64,000 nucleotides of DNA, from the NCBI RefSeq assembly GCF_900109075.1, contig NZ_FNYS01000002.1:186001-250000 (forward strand). Direction: 5' to 3'. Every line of letters begins with the position of its first letter. Position 1 is the stretch's first letter. The notes below the pieces were generated by a model. That model was not told where the DNA came from. It searched no databases and worked only from the letters and a program-made list of their open reading frames with translations. The stretch is from Myroides marinus. Lineage in GTDB: Bacteria; Bacteroidota; Bacteroidia; Flavobacteriales; Flavobacteriaceae. Positions 36,998 to 45,278 of this stretch are shown in pieces. A program made the translations under genes and the position numbers.

Positions 36998-37348
36998 ATG
37001 CAAGTTGAAGTAGTAAAATCAAAAATTCACCGAGTAACTGTAACTGGAGCAGACCTACACTACATCGGAAGTATTACGATTGACGAAGTTTTAATGGAAG
37101 CTTCTAACATCATAGAAGGCGAGAAAGTTTCGATTGTTAACATTAACAATGGAGAACGTTTTGAAACTTACGCTATCCCAGGTCCTCGTAACAGTGGAGA
37201 AATCTGCTTAAACGGTCCTGCTGCACGTAAAGTGCATAAAGGGGATATCATTATCATTATCACTTACGGTATTATGGACTTCGAAGAAGCTAAGTCATTT
37301 AAGCCTTCTATCGTATTCCCTAATGAAGAGACAAACACTTTAACATAG
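36998..37348 (+). CDS. panD: Aspartate 1-decarboxylase proenzyme
   Basis: The 116-residue protein makes beta-alanine from aspartate. It is cut between Gly24 and Ser25 (YIGSIT), producing the pyruvoyl group at the new N-terminus. The [17 protein letters not shown] and DIIIIITYG segments are typical. It supplies the substrate of the adjacent PanC. Confidence 0.97.
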   Translation: MQVEVVKSKIHRVTVTGADLHYIGSITIDEVLMEASNIIEGEKVSIVNINNGERFETYAIPGPRNSGEICLNGPAARKVHKGDIIIIITYGIMDFEEAKSFKPSIVFPNEETNTLT

Positions 37349-37355
37349 CCTCTTT

Positions 37356-38321
37356 TTGAAAAAAAATATCAGTAAATTAACTAATATACTACTCCCACTT
37401 TTGTTGGGAGTTTTTTTGGTTTATTATGCCTATAGTCAATTTACTGACCAACAGATTGAGGAGATGAAATCTCAATTTAGAGATGCGAATTACAATTATA
37501 TTCTCATCTCCTCATTCTTTTCTTTACTGAGCCTTTGGGCACGCGCCTATAGATGGAAATATGCACTAAACTACATGGGGCACCCTGTCTCTACTTCTAC
37601 TAATTTTATGGCCATTTCCATTGGTTATTTGCTCAATCTTACCGTACCTAGATCTGGAGAAGTATCACGAGCTATTGTATTACAGAAATACGAGAAAGTC
37701 CCTTTTGACAAAGGGTTTGGCTCTATAGTATCTGAGCGAGTAATAGATCTAATCTGTTTACTTATATGTGTATTAGCTGCATTATTATTACAGTATCAAG
37801 TACTAAAAGACTTCTTATTAGCTAAAGTACCCATAGAAAAACTAGCCATATTAGGTACTATAGCCTTAACAGGCTTCTTAGTAGTAGTCGCGATATTTTA
37901 TTACAGTAAATGGAGAATTATTCTCTTTATTAAACAAAAAGTAAAAGGATTAACTGAAGGTGCTATCAGTATTTTTAAGATGCCACATCGAGCAGGATTT
38001 CTATTTCATACCTTCTTAATTTGGTTTGGATATATAGCCACCTTCTACTTTGGCACACATGCCCTAGCATCCACCAGTACACTGAGCTTCCCCATCGTTA
38101 TGTCAGCATTCGTAGCAGGCAGTTTTGCTGTATCGTTTACTAATGGAGGTTTTGGAGCCTTTCCGCTTATTATTGCCGAGCTACTATCTCTATATGGTAT
38201 ATCCACAGTAGCAGGTACCGCATTTGGTTGGATATTATGGACTACACAGACTGCTATTGTAGTTGTATTAGGAGCACTCTCATTCTTAATACTTCCTCTT
38301 TATTACAACAATAAAAAGTAA
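37356..38321 (+). CDS. Lysylphosphatidylglycerol synthase-like membrane protein
   Basis: The 321-residue protein has about eight transmembrane helices and the family pattern LWARAYRWKYAL, SIGYLLNLTVPRSGEVSRA and a VSERVIDL motif, which fit the membrane domain of MprF-like LPG synthases (UPF0104). The catalytic aminoacyltransferase domain is absent, so it probably moves or handles lipids. The start is TTG at 37356; no ATG gives the conserved hydrophobic N-terminus. It lies 7 bp after panD and is probably in the same operon. Confidence 0.83.
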   Translation: MKKNISKLTNILLPLLLGVFLVYYAYSQFTDQQIEEMKSQFRDANYNYILISSFFSLLSLWARAYRWKYALNYMGHPVSTSTNFMAISIGYLLNLTVPRSGEVSRAIVLQKYEKVPFDKGFGSIVSERVIDLICLLICVLAALLLQYQVLKDFLLAKVPIEKLAILGTIALTGFLVVVAIFYYSKWRIILFIKQKVKGLTEGAISIFKMPHRAGFLFHTFLIWFGYIATFYFGTHALASTSTLSFPIVMSAFVAGSFAVSFTNGGFGAFPLIIAELLSLYGISTVAGTAFGWILWTTQTAIVVVLGALSFLILPLYYNNKK

Positions 38322-38481
38322 ATCAGCCTTCCATAAAAAACAAAAGTACTCATCTATGACTAGCAAAGATGAATACTTTCATACAAAACCTTTTTATTTA
38401 CAATAGTGATAAACTGCGCTATGTTACCATTTATTATTTCTGCCTAAAAGGTTGTTTGTGGGGACTTAAAAAAAGTACAAA

Positions 38482-38898
38482 TTAGTATTGTGCGATCAAG
38501 TAATTGATCATATCTGTTGTTGTTACTATTCCTTGTAGCTCATTGTCTTTATTCACTACAGGAAGAGAGTGGAACTGTTGTTTAGAGAATATCTCTGCCA
38601 CGTCTTTAATACTCGTTTCATCCGTTACCACTATCGGATTCTTAGTCATTACATCAGTTAATTTATATGCATCATAGATAGCATCTAACGCATCCTTATC
38701 TAGATCTGACACTCCGTATCCGATCTTAAGGATATCATTACTACTCACTATTCCTACCACAGTCTCAGCTTCTACCACTGGAATGTGTCGAATATTGTAT
38801 TCGATAAATAACTGATTTACTTCGCTCAATTTTTTGTTCGTAGGCACAGCTATAAGAGCTTTAGCCATAATTTGTGATACAGGAACTCTTTGTTTCAT
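38482..38898 (-). CDS. CBS domain-containing protein
   Basis: This 138-residue protein consists of two CBS domains, each with the hydrophobic pattern and a conserved aspartate (VVGIVSSNDILKIG; LQGIVTTTDMINYL). A pair of CBS domains forms a cleft that binds adenosine nucleotides such as AMP or ATP. No catalytic domain is attached, so it probably acts as a small regulator. The partner is unknown. It is monocistronic. Confidence 0.88.
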   Translation of the reverse strand: MKQRVPVSQIMAKALIAVPTNKKLSEVNQLFIEYNIRHIPVVEAETVVGIVSSNDILKIGYGVSDLDKDALDAIYDAYKLTDVMTKNPIVVTDETSIKDVAEIFSKQQFHSLPVVNKDNELQGIVTTTDMINYLIAQY

Positions 38899-39186
38899 AG
38901 TGTTAGTTATTTTATTATGCTAGTACAAAGATTGTACATTGTAAATTCATAATACATGATAAAAAGCAGTTTTTAGTAAATAAAAATGTCATAAATTATA
39001 TAACAACTCATTCAAAAACAATACTTTTTAATCACATAACTCGAATATAAAGGCACAAATACCTCAGCTCATACCTTATCATTCCTCAAAAAATAAAGAT
39101 TGTTATAATTTATCTCAAAACACCTCAACATACGAACGCTCTTTTTTTCTAAATTGCCTCATAGTTAACAACTTAAATTAGTTAAT

Positions 39187-39618
39187 ATGGCAACAACGAA
39201 CACCTATTTAACCTTTGATGGTAATTGTGAAGAAGCATTTAATTTTTACAAATCTGTATTTGGAGGAGAATTTGCATACTTAGTCAGATTTGACAGTATC
39301 CCAGACAGTCCTGAATACGTAACATCCGTAGAAGACAAACATAAGATTATGCACGTCTCACTACCTATAGGACAATCGATCTTAATGGGAAGCGATATAA
39401 CTAGTAGTACCCCAATGCAGTTAGTCATGGGTAATAACTTCTCTATATCTATCTCAGCAGACTCTAAAGAGGAAGCAGACACACTATTCGCAAAGATATC
39501 AGCAGGCGGTATAGTAACTATGCCTATCGCCGATGCCTTCTGGGGGGACTACTTCGGGATGGCTATAGACAAATACGGTATTCAGTGGATGGTCAATTTT
39601 AATACAGAAGGACAGTAA
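39187..39618 (+). CDS. VOC family protein (PhnB-like)
   Basis: The 143-residue protein starts with NTYLTFDGNCEEAFNFYKSVFGG, the typical PhnB/glyoxalase-fold beginning, and ends AFWGDYFGMAIDKYGIQWMVNF. It is a single-chain member of the vicinal oxygen chelate superfamily. Members include isomerases and dioxygenases and many of unknown role. It is monocistronic with a strong terminator. Confidence 0.9.
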   Translation: MATTNTYLTFDGNCEEAFNFYKSVFGGEFAYLVRFDSIPDSPEYVTSVEDKHKIMHVSLPIGQSILMGSDITSSTPMQLVMGNNFSISISADSKEEADTLFAKISAGGIVTMPIADAFWGDYFGMAIDKYGIQWMVNFNTEGQ

Positions 39619-39649
39619 TAAGACACTTAACCTCTACAATAATCAGAAC

Positions 39650-39683
39650 AACACTCCCAATAGGACATCTTATTGGGAGTGTT
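39650..39683 (+). terminator. Terminator after the VOC gene
   Basis: A perfect 13-bp stem AACACTCCCAATA with an 8-base loop is followed by a T-rich stretch. Confidence 0.8.
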
Positions 39684-39723
39684 TATATCAATACATAGTT
39701 ATTCCATACTCTAAATCTATCTT

Positions 39724-40275
39724 CTAACTACATTGCCAGTAACCAGCTATCACCTTACCTGTCTCATTATGTTTATATAGATACAAAGCTCCATACATAA
39801 AAACATAATCACCAAGTATTTCAGTATTATAACCATCCTCATCTATCATAAGATAAAAACTATAATTATCTTTCTCTAAAGGTTCAATATAAAAAGATTC
39901 TTCTTGGATTAGGTCAGGAGCACCATAACATTTAATAAGTATTGCTTCTTCTTCATCCATCCTTTTACTAGTATATTCAGATATAGAACATATTCCTAAG
40001 TCCTTTATACCAGATTGCTTATTACTCATCGTAGAGTAATCATGTTCTATCACTCTTACAGCTATATCTGGATAAATCGACTTATCAAGCAATATTTCAA
40101 AATCCTCATATATCAAAATAGACAACATCTTATCCTCCATATCTGGATGCACTATTGTAGCATAAAACACATATCCCTCAGGAATATCATTTTCTATTAT
40201 ACCAGGCACATTACCACCTATCCTTCCTTTGATACTATTATCATAAGGAATACATTCAGCAAATTTTTCTTCCAT
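39724..40275 (-). CDS. Hypothetical protein, 183 residues
   Basis: I do not recognise this protein. It is acidic, has no signal peptide or transmembrane helix, and is predicted soluble with many short strands (YVFYATIVHPDMEDKM; YSFYLMIDEDGYNTEIL; YVFMYGALYLYKHNETGK). Codon use and AT content look lower in GC than the neighbouring core genes, which suits an accessory gene. Small acidic proteins of this kind include immunity proteins, but no partner toxin is nearby. The ATG at 40275 is used. Confidence 0.6.
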   Translation of the reverse strand: MEEKFAECIPYDNSIKGRIGGNVPGIIENDIPEGYVFYATIVHPDMEDKMLSILIYEDFEILLDKSIYPDIAVRVIEHDYSTMSNKQSGIKDLGICSISEYTSKRMDEEEAILIKCYGAPDLIQEESFYIEPLEKDNYSFYLMIDEDGYNTEILGDYVFMYGALYLYKHNETGKVIAGYWQCS

Positions 40276-40453
40276 TTCTCTAATAACACTTTATTCTACT
40301 AAAAGTACTCAAAAACTAATAACAAAGGACATATTCTTAAATAACACAATGCATACTATACCTACCCCAAAAACAAAGCTAAGTAAACTCCTATTCAAAC
40401 TATATTTTCACATAGCCACATCACACTTAATCTCTCATTAATGCTCAATTGAT

Positions 40454-40467
40454 TTGCCCTCATTTGG
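40454..40467 (+). repeat. 14-mer shared with the region upstream of RNA copy 1
   Basis: TTGCCCTCATTTGG is identical to 6993-7006. It lies 106 bp before the TAGTTTTG box of the second RNA and overlaps an imperfect palindrome TCATTT...AAATGA. Confidence 0.6.
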
Positions 40468-40559
40468 TTAAAATGACCTCTCCTGCACTTTTTGACCACA
40501 TATGAAGTTTTAAAAAACAAATAAAATACTGAATTACAGCATTTTAATATAAATGATTT

Positions 40560-40567
40560 TAGTTTTG
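40560..40567 (+). promoter_or_regulatory. TAGTTTTG box, -7 element of RNA copy 2
   Basis: It matches TAnnTTTG and lies at the same offset from the RNA block as the TACTTTTG box of copy 1. Confidence 0.65.
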
Positions 40568-40571
40568 TTTG

Positions 40572-40659
40572 GATAGTGTTCGGTAACTTCTAGTGTTTAC
40601 TTGGGTTAGAAGGGTGTTTTCAAAACCGTAGCCAACTCGTACCCAAAGGATCTACTATA
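40572..40659 (+). ncRNA. Candidate structured RNA, copy 2 of 2 (88 nt)
   Basis: It matches 7110-7197 at 74 of 88 positions without a gap. The inner stem (element positions 16-21 with 36-41) has six standard pairs here: CTTCTA with TAGAAG. The T30-G34 loop segment can pair with C71-A75, and in this copy T35 extends that helix with A70. No plus-strand gene follows: the next features are tRNA genes on the other strand, so a stand-alone RNA is more likely than a cis-acting leader. No immediate terminator is seen; the hairpin at 40739-40760 could end the transcript. Confidence 0.7.
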
Positions 40660-40738
40660 GATCTAAATAAAAGAAAAGAGGAAATGATCTAGGAGGAATT
40701 ATCAAAAATAAAAGTAATGAAAATATAACCAAATAAAA

Positions 40739-40760
40739 AAGCCAGTCGTAAGACTGGCTT
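40739..40760 (-). terminator. Terminator of tRNA-Asn copy A
   Basis: The stem AAGCCAGTC/GACTGGCTT has loop GTAA and a T-run on the minus strand. The loop is the reverse complement of that in copy B. Confidence 0.8.
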
Positions 40761-40768
40761 CTGTTATG

Positions 40769-40842
40769 CTCCCCCTCTTGGGCTCGAACCAAGGACCCTC
40801 TGATTAACAGTCAGATGCTCTAACCAACTGAGCTAAGGAGGA
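40769..40842 (-). tRNA. tRNA-Asn (GTT), copy A
   Basis: A 74-nt cloverleaf: acceptor TCCTCCT with AGGGGGA (one T-G pair), D arm GCTC/GAGC, anticodon stem TCTGA/TCAGA with loop CTGTTAA (anticodon GTT), and T arm with TTCGAGC loop. The discriminator is G and CCA is not encoded. Confidence 0.96.
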
Positions 40843-41194
40843 AGGTGTATTACCTTTATTGCATTGCAAATATATATATTTTTGACCAAATACCGCACGT
40901 TTTCTACGTTTAACGAGCATTTTTTGTCAAAAAAATTTACTTCTAAAACAAAACTAACTCATAATCAGCTAGAAATAACTTCAATTATTTTCTAAAAAAA
41001 ACACCCCAATTAGTAAAATCGATACACTATATAGATAAATACAACCCAAAACGTACTATTACAGAATTAAAAAACGACCGTAATTAGCTAAGTTTTTCGA
41101 GTTATATTGAATAGAAGTATAAAAGATAAGCTAGAGGGATAGCAAAGAAATCATAAGAAGAAAAGAAAATGGAATTCTACTAAATAGAATCTAT
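40843..41194. other. Spacer between the two tRNA-Asn genes
   Basis: About 350 bp of AT-rich sequence with no credible open frame. The right-hand edge of copy A holds the TATATTTG box that probably drives the tRNA; nothing else was recognised. Confidence 0.6.
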
Positions 41195-41205
41195 ACCAAA
41201 TAAAA

Positions 41206-41227
41206 AAGCCAGTCTTACGACTGGCTT
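41206..41227 (-). terminator. Terminator of tRNA-Asn copy B
   Basis: It has the same stem AAGCCAGTC/GACTGGCTT as copy A but loop TTAC, the inverse complement of GTAA. Confidence 0.8.
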
Positions 41228-41235
41228 CTCTTATG

Positions 41236-41309
41236 CTCCCCCTCTTGGGCTCGAACCAAGGACCCTCTGATTAACAGTCAGATGCTCTAACCAACTGAGC
41301 TAAGGAGGA
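41236..41309 (-). tRNA. tRNA-Asn (GTT), copy B
   Basis: Its sequence is identical to copy A over all 74 nt, with anticodon GTT and no encoded CCA. A TATATTTG box lies about 25 bp upstream on the minus strand. Confidence 0.96.
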
Positions 41310-41391
41310 AGGTGTATTACCTTTATTGCGGTGCAAATATATAACGTTTTTTAGTATCTGCAAACATTTAAATAAAAAAAATCAAACTTTT

Positions 41392-42033
41392 TTAATCTTC
41401 GCTTTTGAGTGTCGGAAGCCCGAGTTTATAACGGGTTGCTATCAAACGAATTACAAAAACAGATGTAGCACAAAATAGTTGTGTAAAAACTGTACCTACA
41501 TTAAAAAAATCTAAAGTATAATAGATCATCACTCCGAAAATACAAGTCAATGCGTACCACTCTTGTTTAAAGATAGCTGGTATTTCATTAATCATGATAT
41601 CTCTGACGATACCTCCTACTACTCCAGTGATAGTAGCCATGATCACCACTACCCAAAATGGATAGCCTAGTGACATCGTCTTCTCAGTACCTACTACTAC
41701 GAACAACCCAAGACCAATACCGTCAAACCATAAGAATGTATTGTTTAGATGCACTAACTGTTTTCTGAAGACTACTACAAAGAATAATGCTATAATGGTA
41801 CACCATACATAAACACTGTTTAACATCCAGAATGGAGTAACGCCTAATAGAAGGTCACGTAATGTACCTCCTCCTGTAGCAGTGACAAATCCTACTACTA
41901 ATGCACCGAACCAATCAAGACTCTTCGCTGAGGCCATACGGATACCCGAAATAGCAAAAGCACAAGTACCAAAAAACTCAATGATGTCTACAAAGTGTAT
42001 TGTAGTCCAAAACTCAAAAAACTTATCTAGCAT
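41392..42033 (-). CDS. Trimeric intracellular cation (TRIC) channel family protein
   Basis: The 213-residue inner-membrane protein has six to seven hydrophobic segments and two similar halves, each with a GGG(V/T)-RD-type turn (TGGGTLRDLLLG; VVGGIVRDIMIN). This is the YadS/UPF0126 pattern of prokaryotic TRIC channels, which conduct K+ and similar ions. Annotation in other genomes sometimes calls the family glycine transporter. It starts 27 bp after the aldehyde dehydrogenase gene on the same strand. Confidence 0.88.
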   Translation of the reverse strand: MLDKFFEFWTTIHFVDIIEFFGTCAFAISGIRMASAKSLDWFGALVVGFVTATGGGTLRDLLLGVTPFWMLNSVYVWCTIIALFFVVVFRKQLVHLNNTFLWFDGIGLGLFVVVGTEKTMSLGYPFWVVVIMATITGVVGGIVRDIMINEIPAIFKQEWYALTCIFGVMIYYTLDFFNVGTVFTQLFCATSVFVIRLIATRYKLGLPTLKSED

Positions 42034-42060
42034 AACACGACAATATATATGATAACCGCC

Positions 42061-43353
42061 TTACTTAATTACAACTGATTTTTTGTTTACAAATGATAAT
42101 AGTCCTTCTTCTGCCATCTCTCTACCTATTCCTGAGAACTTATTACCTCCGAAGGGTACTCTAGGGTCAGAAATAACCATTTCGTTGATAAATACAGCCC
42201 CTTCGTCAAACTCGTGTACCTTCGACTTTAAATATTCAACATCTTTACTAAACATCGCCACTCCTAGCCCAAATCTCGAATCATTACTCATCGAGATAGC
42301 TTCGTCGAATGTCTCATACCCTACTATCACAGCTAGAGGACCGAAAGTCTCTAACTGAAACGCTGGCATCTGATCTGTGACATCAGTGATTACAGTTGGT
42401 TCAAATTTAACTCCATCGCGCTTACCTCCTACTAACACCTTAGCTCCCATCTTCACTGAGTCATTCATGATTGTCTCTAATTCTACAGCTAGATCTTCTC
42501 TCGCCATAAGTCCGATATTCGTTTCGTGGTCCATTAAATCGCCAAACTTAATCAACTTAACTGCTTCTACCAATTTATCTGTGAACTCCTGTTTTATAGA
42601 GTTATGAATTAAAAATCGCTTCCCTGCTATACAGCTTTGACCGGTATTCTGAAATCTAGCATTGATAGCAGTCGGTATTATAGCATCGATATCTACGTCT
42701 TCTCTTACGATAAAGGTATTACTACCTCCTAGCTCTAGCACCACAGGTTTGATTAATTCTCCTGCTTTTTTACCTACTGAGCTACCTGCAGCTTCACTAC
42801 CTGTCAGAGATACCCCCTTAATGATAGGAGACTCGATGATAGCATCTACCTCCTTACCAGACACTGTAATATTAAAATACACTTGTTCAAATCCTTCTAT
42901 GCTAAAGCAGTCTTCTAGTGCTTTAGCACTTAGAGGTACATTACTAGCATGCTTCACTACTACAGTATTACCAGCTAATATCGCAGGAATAGCGAAGCGA
43001 AACACTTGCCAGAACGGAAAGTTCCACGGCATTACTCCTAATATTACCCCCAGCGGATCATTCACTGTATAAGTCTCTGTCCAGTCAGTCTTTATCGTAC
43101 GTCCTTTTAATATCTCTTCTCCATTGTCGATATAATAATCTATCAGCCTTGCACTCTTCTCCGCTTCAGCTACTGCTTGCCTTATAGGTTTATGCATATC
43201 TAGTGTCATACACTTACCATACTCCTGTAGATTAGCTAATAATTTAGCTTTTACTTGTTGAAGGTAAACCACTCTCTCTGCTATACTCACTCTTTTCCAT
43301 TCTAGAAAAGATTGGTTAGCTCTATCTAAAGTTGTTGAAACTAATGCATTCAT
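42061..43353 (-). CDS. Aldehyde dehydrogenase, succinate-semialdehyde dehydrogenase-like
   Basis: This 430-residue NAD(P)-dependent enzyme oxidises aldehydes to acids. It has the family motifs [10 protein letters not shown], the catalytic glutamate in [11 protein letters not shown] and the nucleophile cysteine in [12 protein letters not shown]. The [15 protein letters not shown] tail is normal. It is shorter than the 450-480 residues typical of GabD-type enzymes because its N-terminus is brief, as in the GabD2-like group. Substrate specificity, perhaps succinate semialdehyde, is an inference. Confidence 0.9.
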   Translation of the reverse strand: MNALVSTTLDRANQSFLEWKRVSIAERVVYLQQVKAKLLANLQEYGKCMTLDMHKPIRQAVAEAEKSARLIDYYIDNGEEILKGRTIKTDWTETYTVNDPLGVILGVMPWNFPFWQVFRFAIPAILAGNTVVVKHASNVPLSAKALEDCFSIEGFEQVYFNITVSGKEVDAIIESPIIKGVSLTGSEAAGSSVGKKAGELIKPVVLELGGSNTFIVREDVDIDAIIPTAINARFQNTGQSCIAGKRFLIHNSIKQEFTDKLVEAVKLIKFGDLMDHETNIGLMAREDLAVELETIMNDSVKMGAKVLVGGKRDGVKFEPTVITDVTDQMPAFQLETFGPLAVIVGYETFDEAISMSNDSRFGLGVAMFSKDVEYLKSKVHEFDEGAVFINEMVISDPRVPFGGNKFSGIGREMAEEGLLSFVNKKSVVIK

Positions 43354-43471
43354 ATATCGTATATTTTCTATTTACTAAAATTAATAATTGTTTTATAATC
43401 AACACTGTTGTACAGATATAAAATTTGATATCTACTCTAAAATAACTAAATTAGTACCACACTTTAATGAA

Positions 43472-43648
43472 ATGACCATGAGAAGAAATCAAGTTATATT
43501 TCTAATTGGCATCGCTTTATTTGCCCTGTCATTTACCCTGTTTTATCTGAATATTATCGGAGCGCAGTTAGCTTACTTTATCGTTCTACTGTCTTTTGTG
43601 ATGATAGTAAGTCCATTAGTGATCTATTTATTCAATAAGTTAAACTAA
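43472..43648 (+). CDS. Small membrane protein, 58 residues
   Basis: The ATG at 43472 (or 43478) opens a protein of two hydrophobic helices (VIFLIGIALFALSFTLFYL and LAYFIVLLSFVMIVSPLVIYL). The longer frame from TTG 43388 adds an unlikely N-terminus. The family is not recognised. It is followed by a second, similar small membrane protein, so the two may work together or be anciently related. Confidence 0.55.
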   Translation: MTMRRNQVIFLIGIALFALSFTLFYLNIIGAQLAYFIVLLSFVMIVSPLVIYLFNKLN

Positions 43649-43677
43649 AACCTTATTTTTGCAATAAAAAACTAAGC

Positions 43678-43851
43678 ATGGATAAAAATGTAAAGTTATT
43701 ACTTTTAGGAGCAATCCTATTTATAATCACGATAATATTACGAACTGCAACGGCTATTAACAGTAGTGCTATCCTAGCATTGGCTATCATAGCATTGATA
43801 ATAGTAGTAGTACCTCTATACAATCTAGTATTTAAAAGATTGAGAAAATAA
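43678..43851 (+). CDS. Small membrane protein, 57 residues
   Basis: The ATG at 43678 gives MDKNVKLLLLGAILFIITII and a second hydrophobic helix, ending in a basic tail (FKRLRK). It has the same two-helix layout and size as the gene 29 bp upstream. The stop at 43849-43851 is followed at once by a terminator hairpin, which supports a real transcript end. The function is unknown. Confidence 0.55.
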   Translation: MDKNVKLLLLGAILFIITIILRTATAINSSAILALAIIALIIVVVPLYNLVFKRLRK

Positions 43852-43853
43852 AA

Positions 43854-43877
43854 AAGCCAGCTAATTATAGCTGGCTT
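43854..43877. terminator. Bidirectional terminator, overlapping the end of the PLDc_N-like gene
   Basis: A 10-bp stem AAGCCAGCTA/TAGCTGGCTT with an ATTA loop and T-runs lies between two convergent genes. The stop codon of the minus-strand gene is inside it. Confidence 0.8.
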
Positions 43878-44056
43878 GTTTTTTTACTATTTCCTACTAG
43901 TAAGTATGCAATAGCACCTAGTACAGGCACGAATATGATTAATAAACACCAAATAATCTTATAATTATATTCTAGATCTGCTCTACCTACTCTATACAGG
44001 CTATACGGTATTAATATAAGTAATACTAATAGAAAAAATTGCCAAATAAAAATCAT
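43865..44056 (-). CDS. Small PLDc_N-like membrane protein
   Basis: The 63-residue protein has two hydrophobic helices separated by a short loop with YRVGRADLEYN, and a C-terminal helix beginning KIIWCLLIIFVPVLGAIAYLL. This matches the PLDc_N domain, the short N-terminal membrane segment of cardiolipin synthases also found as free-standing small proteins. No catalytic HKD motifs are present. It probably sits in the inner membrane. Confidence 0.75.
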   Translation of the reverse strand: MIFIWQFFLLVLLILIPYSLYRVGRADLEYNYKIIWCLLIIFVPVLGAIAYLLVGNSKKTSQL

Positions 44057-44120
44057 AATACGATTATAAAGTTACACGTTAGAGAACTACTCTCTAATTA
44101 AGTATGCTAAAATACAAAAA

Positions 44121-44141
44121 AAGCCAGCTTATAGCTGGCTT
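44121..44141 (-). terminator. Terminator of the threonine dehydrogenase gene
   Basis: A 9-bp stem AAGCCAGCT/AGCTGGCTT with a 3-base loop and a T-run on the minus strand, 18 bp after the stop. Its stem resembles the hairpin at 43854. Confidence 0.8.
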
Positions 44142-44158
44142 ATCGTTTATATAAAGAC

Positions 44159-45112
44159 TTATTTCTTTAATTCTCTTTCTAAGTTTTCTAACATTACTTC
44201 TGTCATAGAAGATAAGTCATACTTATGGTTCCATCCCCAGTCTTGTTGTGCAGATGTATCATCGATACTAGCTGGCCAGCTATCAGCGATAGCTTGTCTA
44301 AAGTCTGGATTATACTCGATAGTAAAATCAGGAATATGTTTAGTAATCTCAGCAGCGATCTCTTCTGGCGTGAATGAGATACCTCCTAAGTTATAAGAAG
44401 AGCGAATCTTTACATCTTCTTTCTTCGCTTGCATAATACCTACAGTAGCATTAAGAGCATCTTCCATATACATCATCGGAAGAGCTGACCCCTCAGATAA
44501 GAAACAGTTATAGTGTTTATCCTCAATAGCCTTATAGAATATATCTACAGCGTAATCTGTAGTACCACCACCTGGAGGTGTAGTCCAAGAGATTAAACCT
44601 GGGTAACGGATACTACGTACGTCTACTCCAAATTTGTTGTAGTAATATTCACACCAGCGTTCTCCTGTTTGTTTAGAAATACCATATACAGTACTTGGCT
44701 CCATTACAGTATACTGAGGTGTGTTATGTCTAGGTGTTGTTGGTCCAAAAACGGCAATAGATGATGGCCAAAATATCTTTTTAATTAATCCTTCTTTAGC
44801 AAGGTTCAATACGTGGAACAAAGAGTTCATATTTAAATCCCAAGCAAATGCTGGGTTTTTCTCTGCAGTAGCTGATAACAAAGCTGCCATTAAATAAACT
44901 TCTTCTACTTGGTGTTTTTCGATAACTGACTTAACAGATTCAAACTCCATAGCATTTAATGTTTCGAAAGGTCCAGAACTCATAAGAGCTTCATTACCTT
45001 CTCTAATATCAGAAGCGATTACATTCTCACTTCCATAAACATCTCTTAATTTAAGCGTTAGCTCAGAACCTATCTGTCCACAAGCTCCGATTATAAGAAT
45101 TTTGGTTCCCAT
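44159..45112 (-). CDS. L-threonine 3-dehydrogenase, short-chain (SDR) type
   Basis: The 317-residue protein starts at ATG 45112 (GTKILIIGACGQIGSEL), with the glycine-rich NAD loop; the longer frame opens with GTG. The catalytic Tyr-x-x-x-Lys lies in TVYGISKQTGERW, and the segments FWPSSIAVFGPTTPR and YPGLISWTTPPGGGTTDYAV mark the threonine dehydrogenase branch of the extended SDR family, first described in flavobacteria. It oxidises threonine to 2-amino-3-ketobutyrate, which a CoA ligase (kbl, not in the window) can split to glycine and acetyl-CoA. A TATATTTG box lies upstream. Confidence 0.9.
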   Translation of the reverse strand: MGTKILIIGACGQIGSELTLKLRDVYGSENVIASDIREGNEALMSSGPFETLNAMEFESVKSVIEKHQVEEVYLMAALLSATAEKNPAFAWDLNMNSLFHVLNLAKEGLIKKIFWPSSIAVFGPTTPRHNTPQYTVMEPSTVYGISKQTGERWCEYYYNKFGVDVRSIRYPGLISWTTPPGGGTTDYAVDIFYKAIEDKHYNCFLSEGSALPMMYMEDALNATVGIMQAKKEDVKIRSSYNLGGISFTPEEIAAEITKHIPDFTIEYNPDFRQAIADSWPASIDDTSAQQDWGWNHKYDLSSMTEVMLENLERELKK

Positions 45113-45135
45113 TGTTTGTGTATTTAAAAAGTACA

Positions 45136-45143
45136 CAAATATA
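45136..45143 (-). promoter_or_regulatory. TATATTTG box for the threonine dehydrogenase gene
   Basis: It matches TAnnTTTG on the minus strand, 23 bp before the ATG at 45112. Confidence 0.5.
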
Positions 45144-45240
45144 GTTTAACTACGATTACAAATCAATTTTCACAATAAACATTACTACAACTTTATAACT
45201 TATATAACAATCTGACAATGCAAGTAATATAAAATGTAGA

Positions 45241-45256
45241 TAACTTTGTAAATTTG
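45241..45256 (+). promoter_or_regulatory. Two adjoining TAnnTTTG boxes before the lipoprotein-mfd pair
   Basis: TAACTTTG (45241-45248) is followed directly by TAAATTTG (45249-45256). Both fit the -7 consensus and lie 22-30 bp before the ATG. Confidence 0.45.
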
Positions 45257-45278
45257 GCATCTAAAACATTTTGAAAAA

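Larger units (their letters stand above)
40728..40874. repeat. Duplicated tRNA-Asn unit, copy A
   Basis: The unit from ACCAAATAAAAAAGCCAGTC through the tRNA gene to GCAAATATA is repeated almost exactly at 41195-41343. It includes the terminator hairpin, the tRNA gene and the TATATTTG promoter box on the minus strand (40867-40874). Confidence 0.8.
41195..41343. repeat. Duplicated tRNA-Asn unit, copy B
   Basis: This is the second copy of the unit at 40728-40874, with identical tRNA sequence and few differences in the flanks. Confidence 0.8.

Noticed and set aside
40572..40659. Second RNA copy considered as SRP RNA, 6S RNA or tracrRNA
   Set aside because: It lacks the GGAA tetraloop and conserved internal loop of SRP RNA and the large central bubble of 6S RNA. 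No CRISPR array or cas gene is present in the window.
40728..41343. Duplicated tRNA genes considered as attachment sites of an integrated element
   Set aside because: No integrase gene or foreign cargo lies between or beside the copies. The spacer is only about 320 bp without genes.
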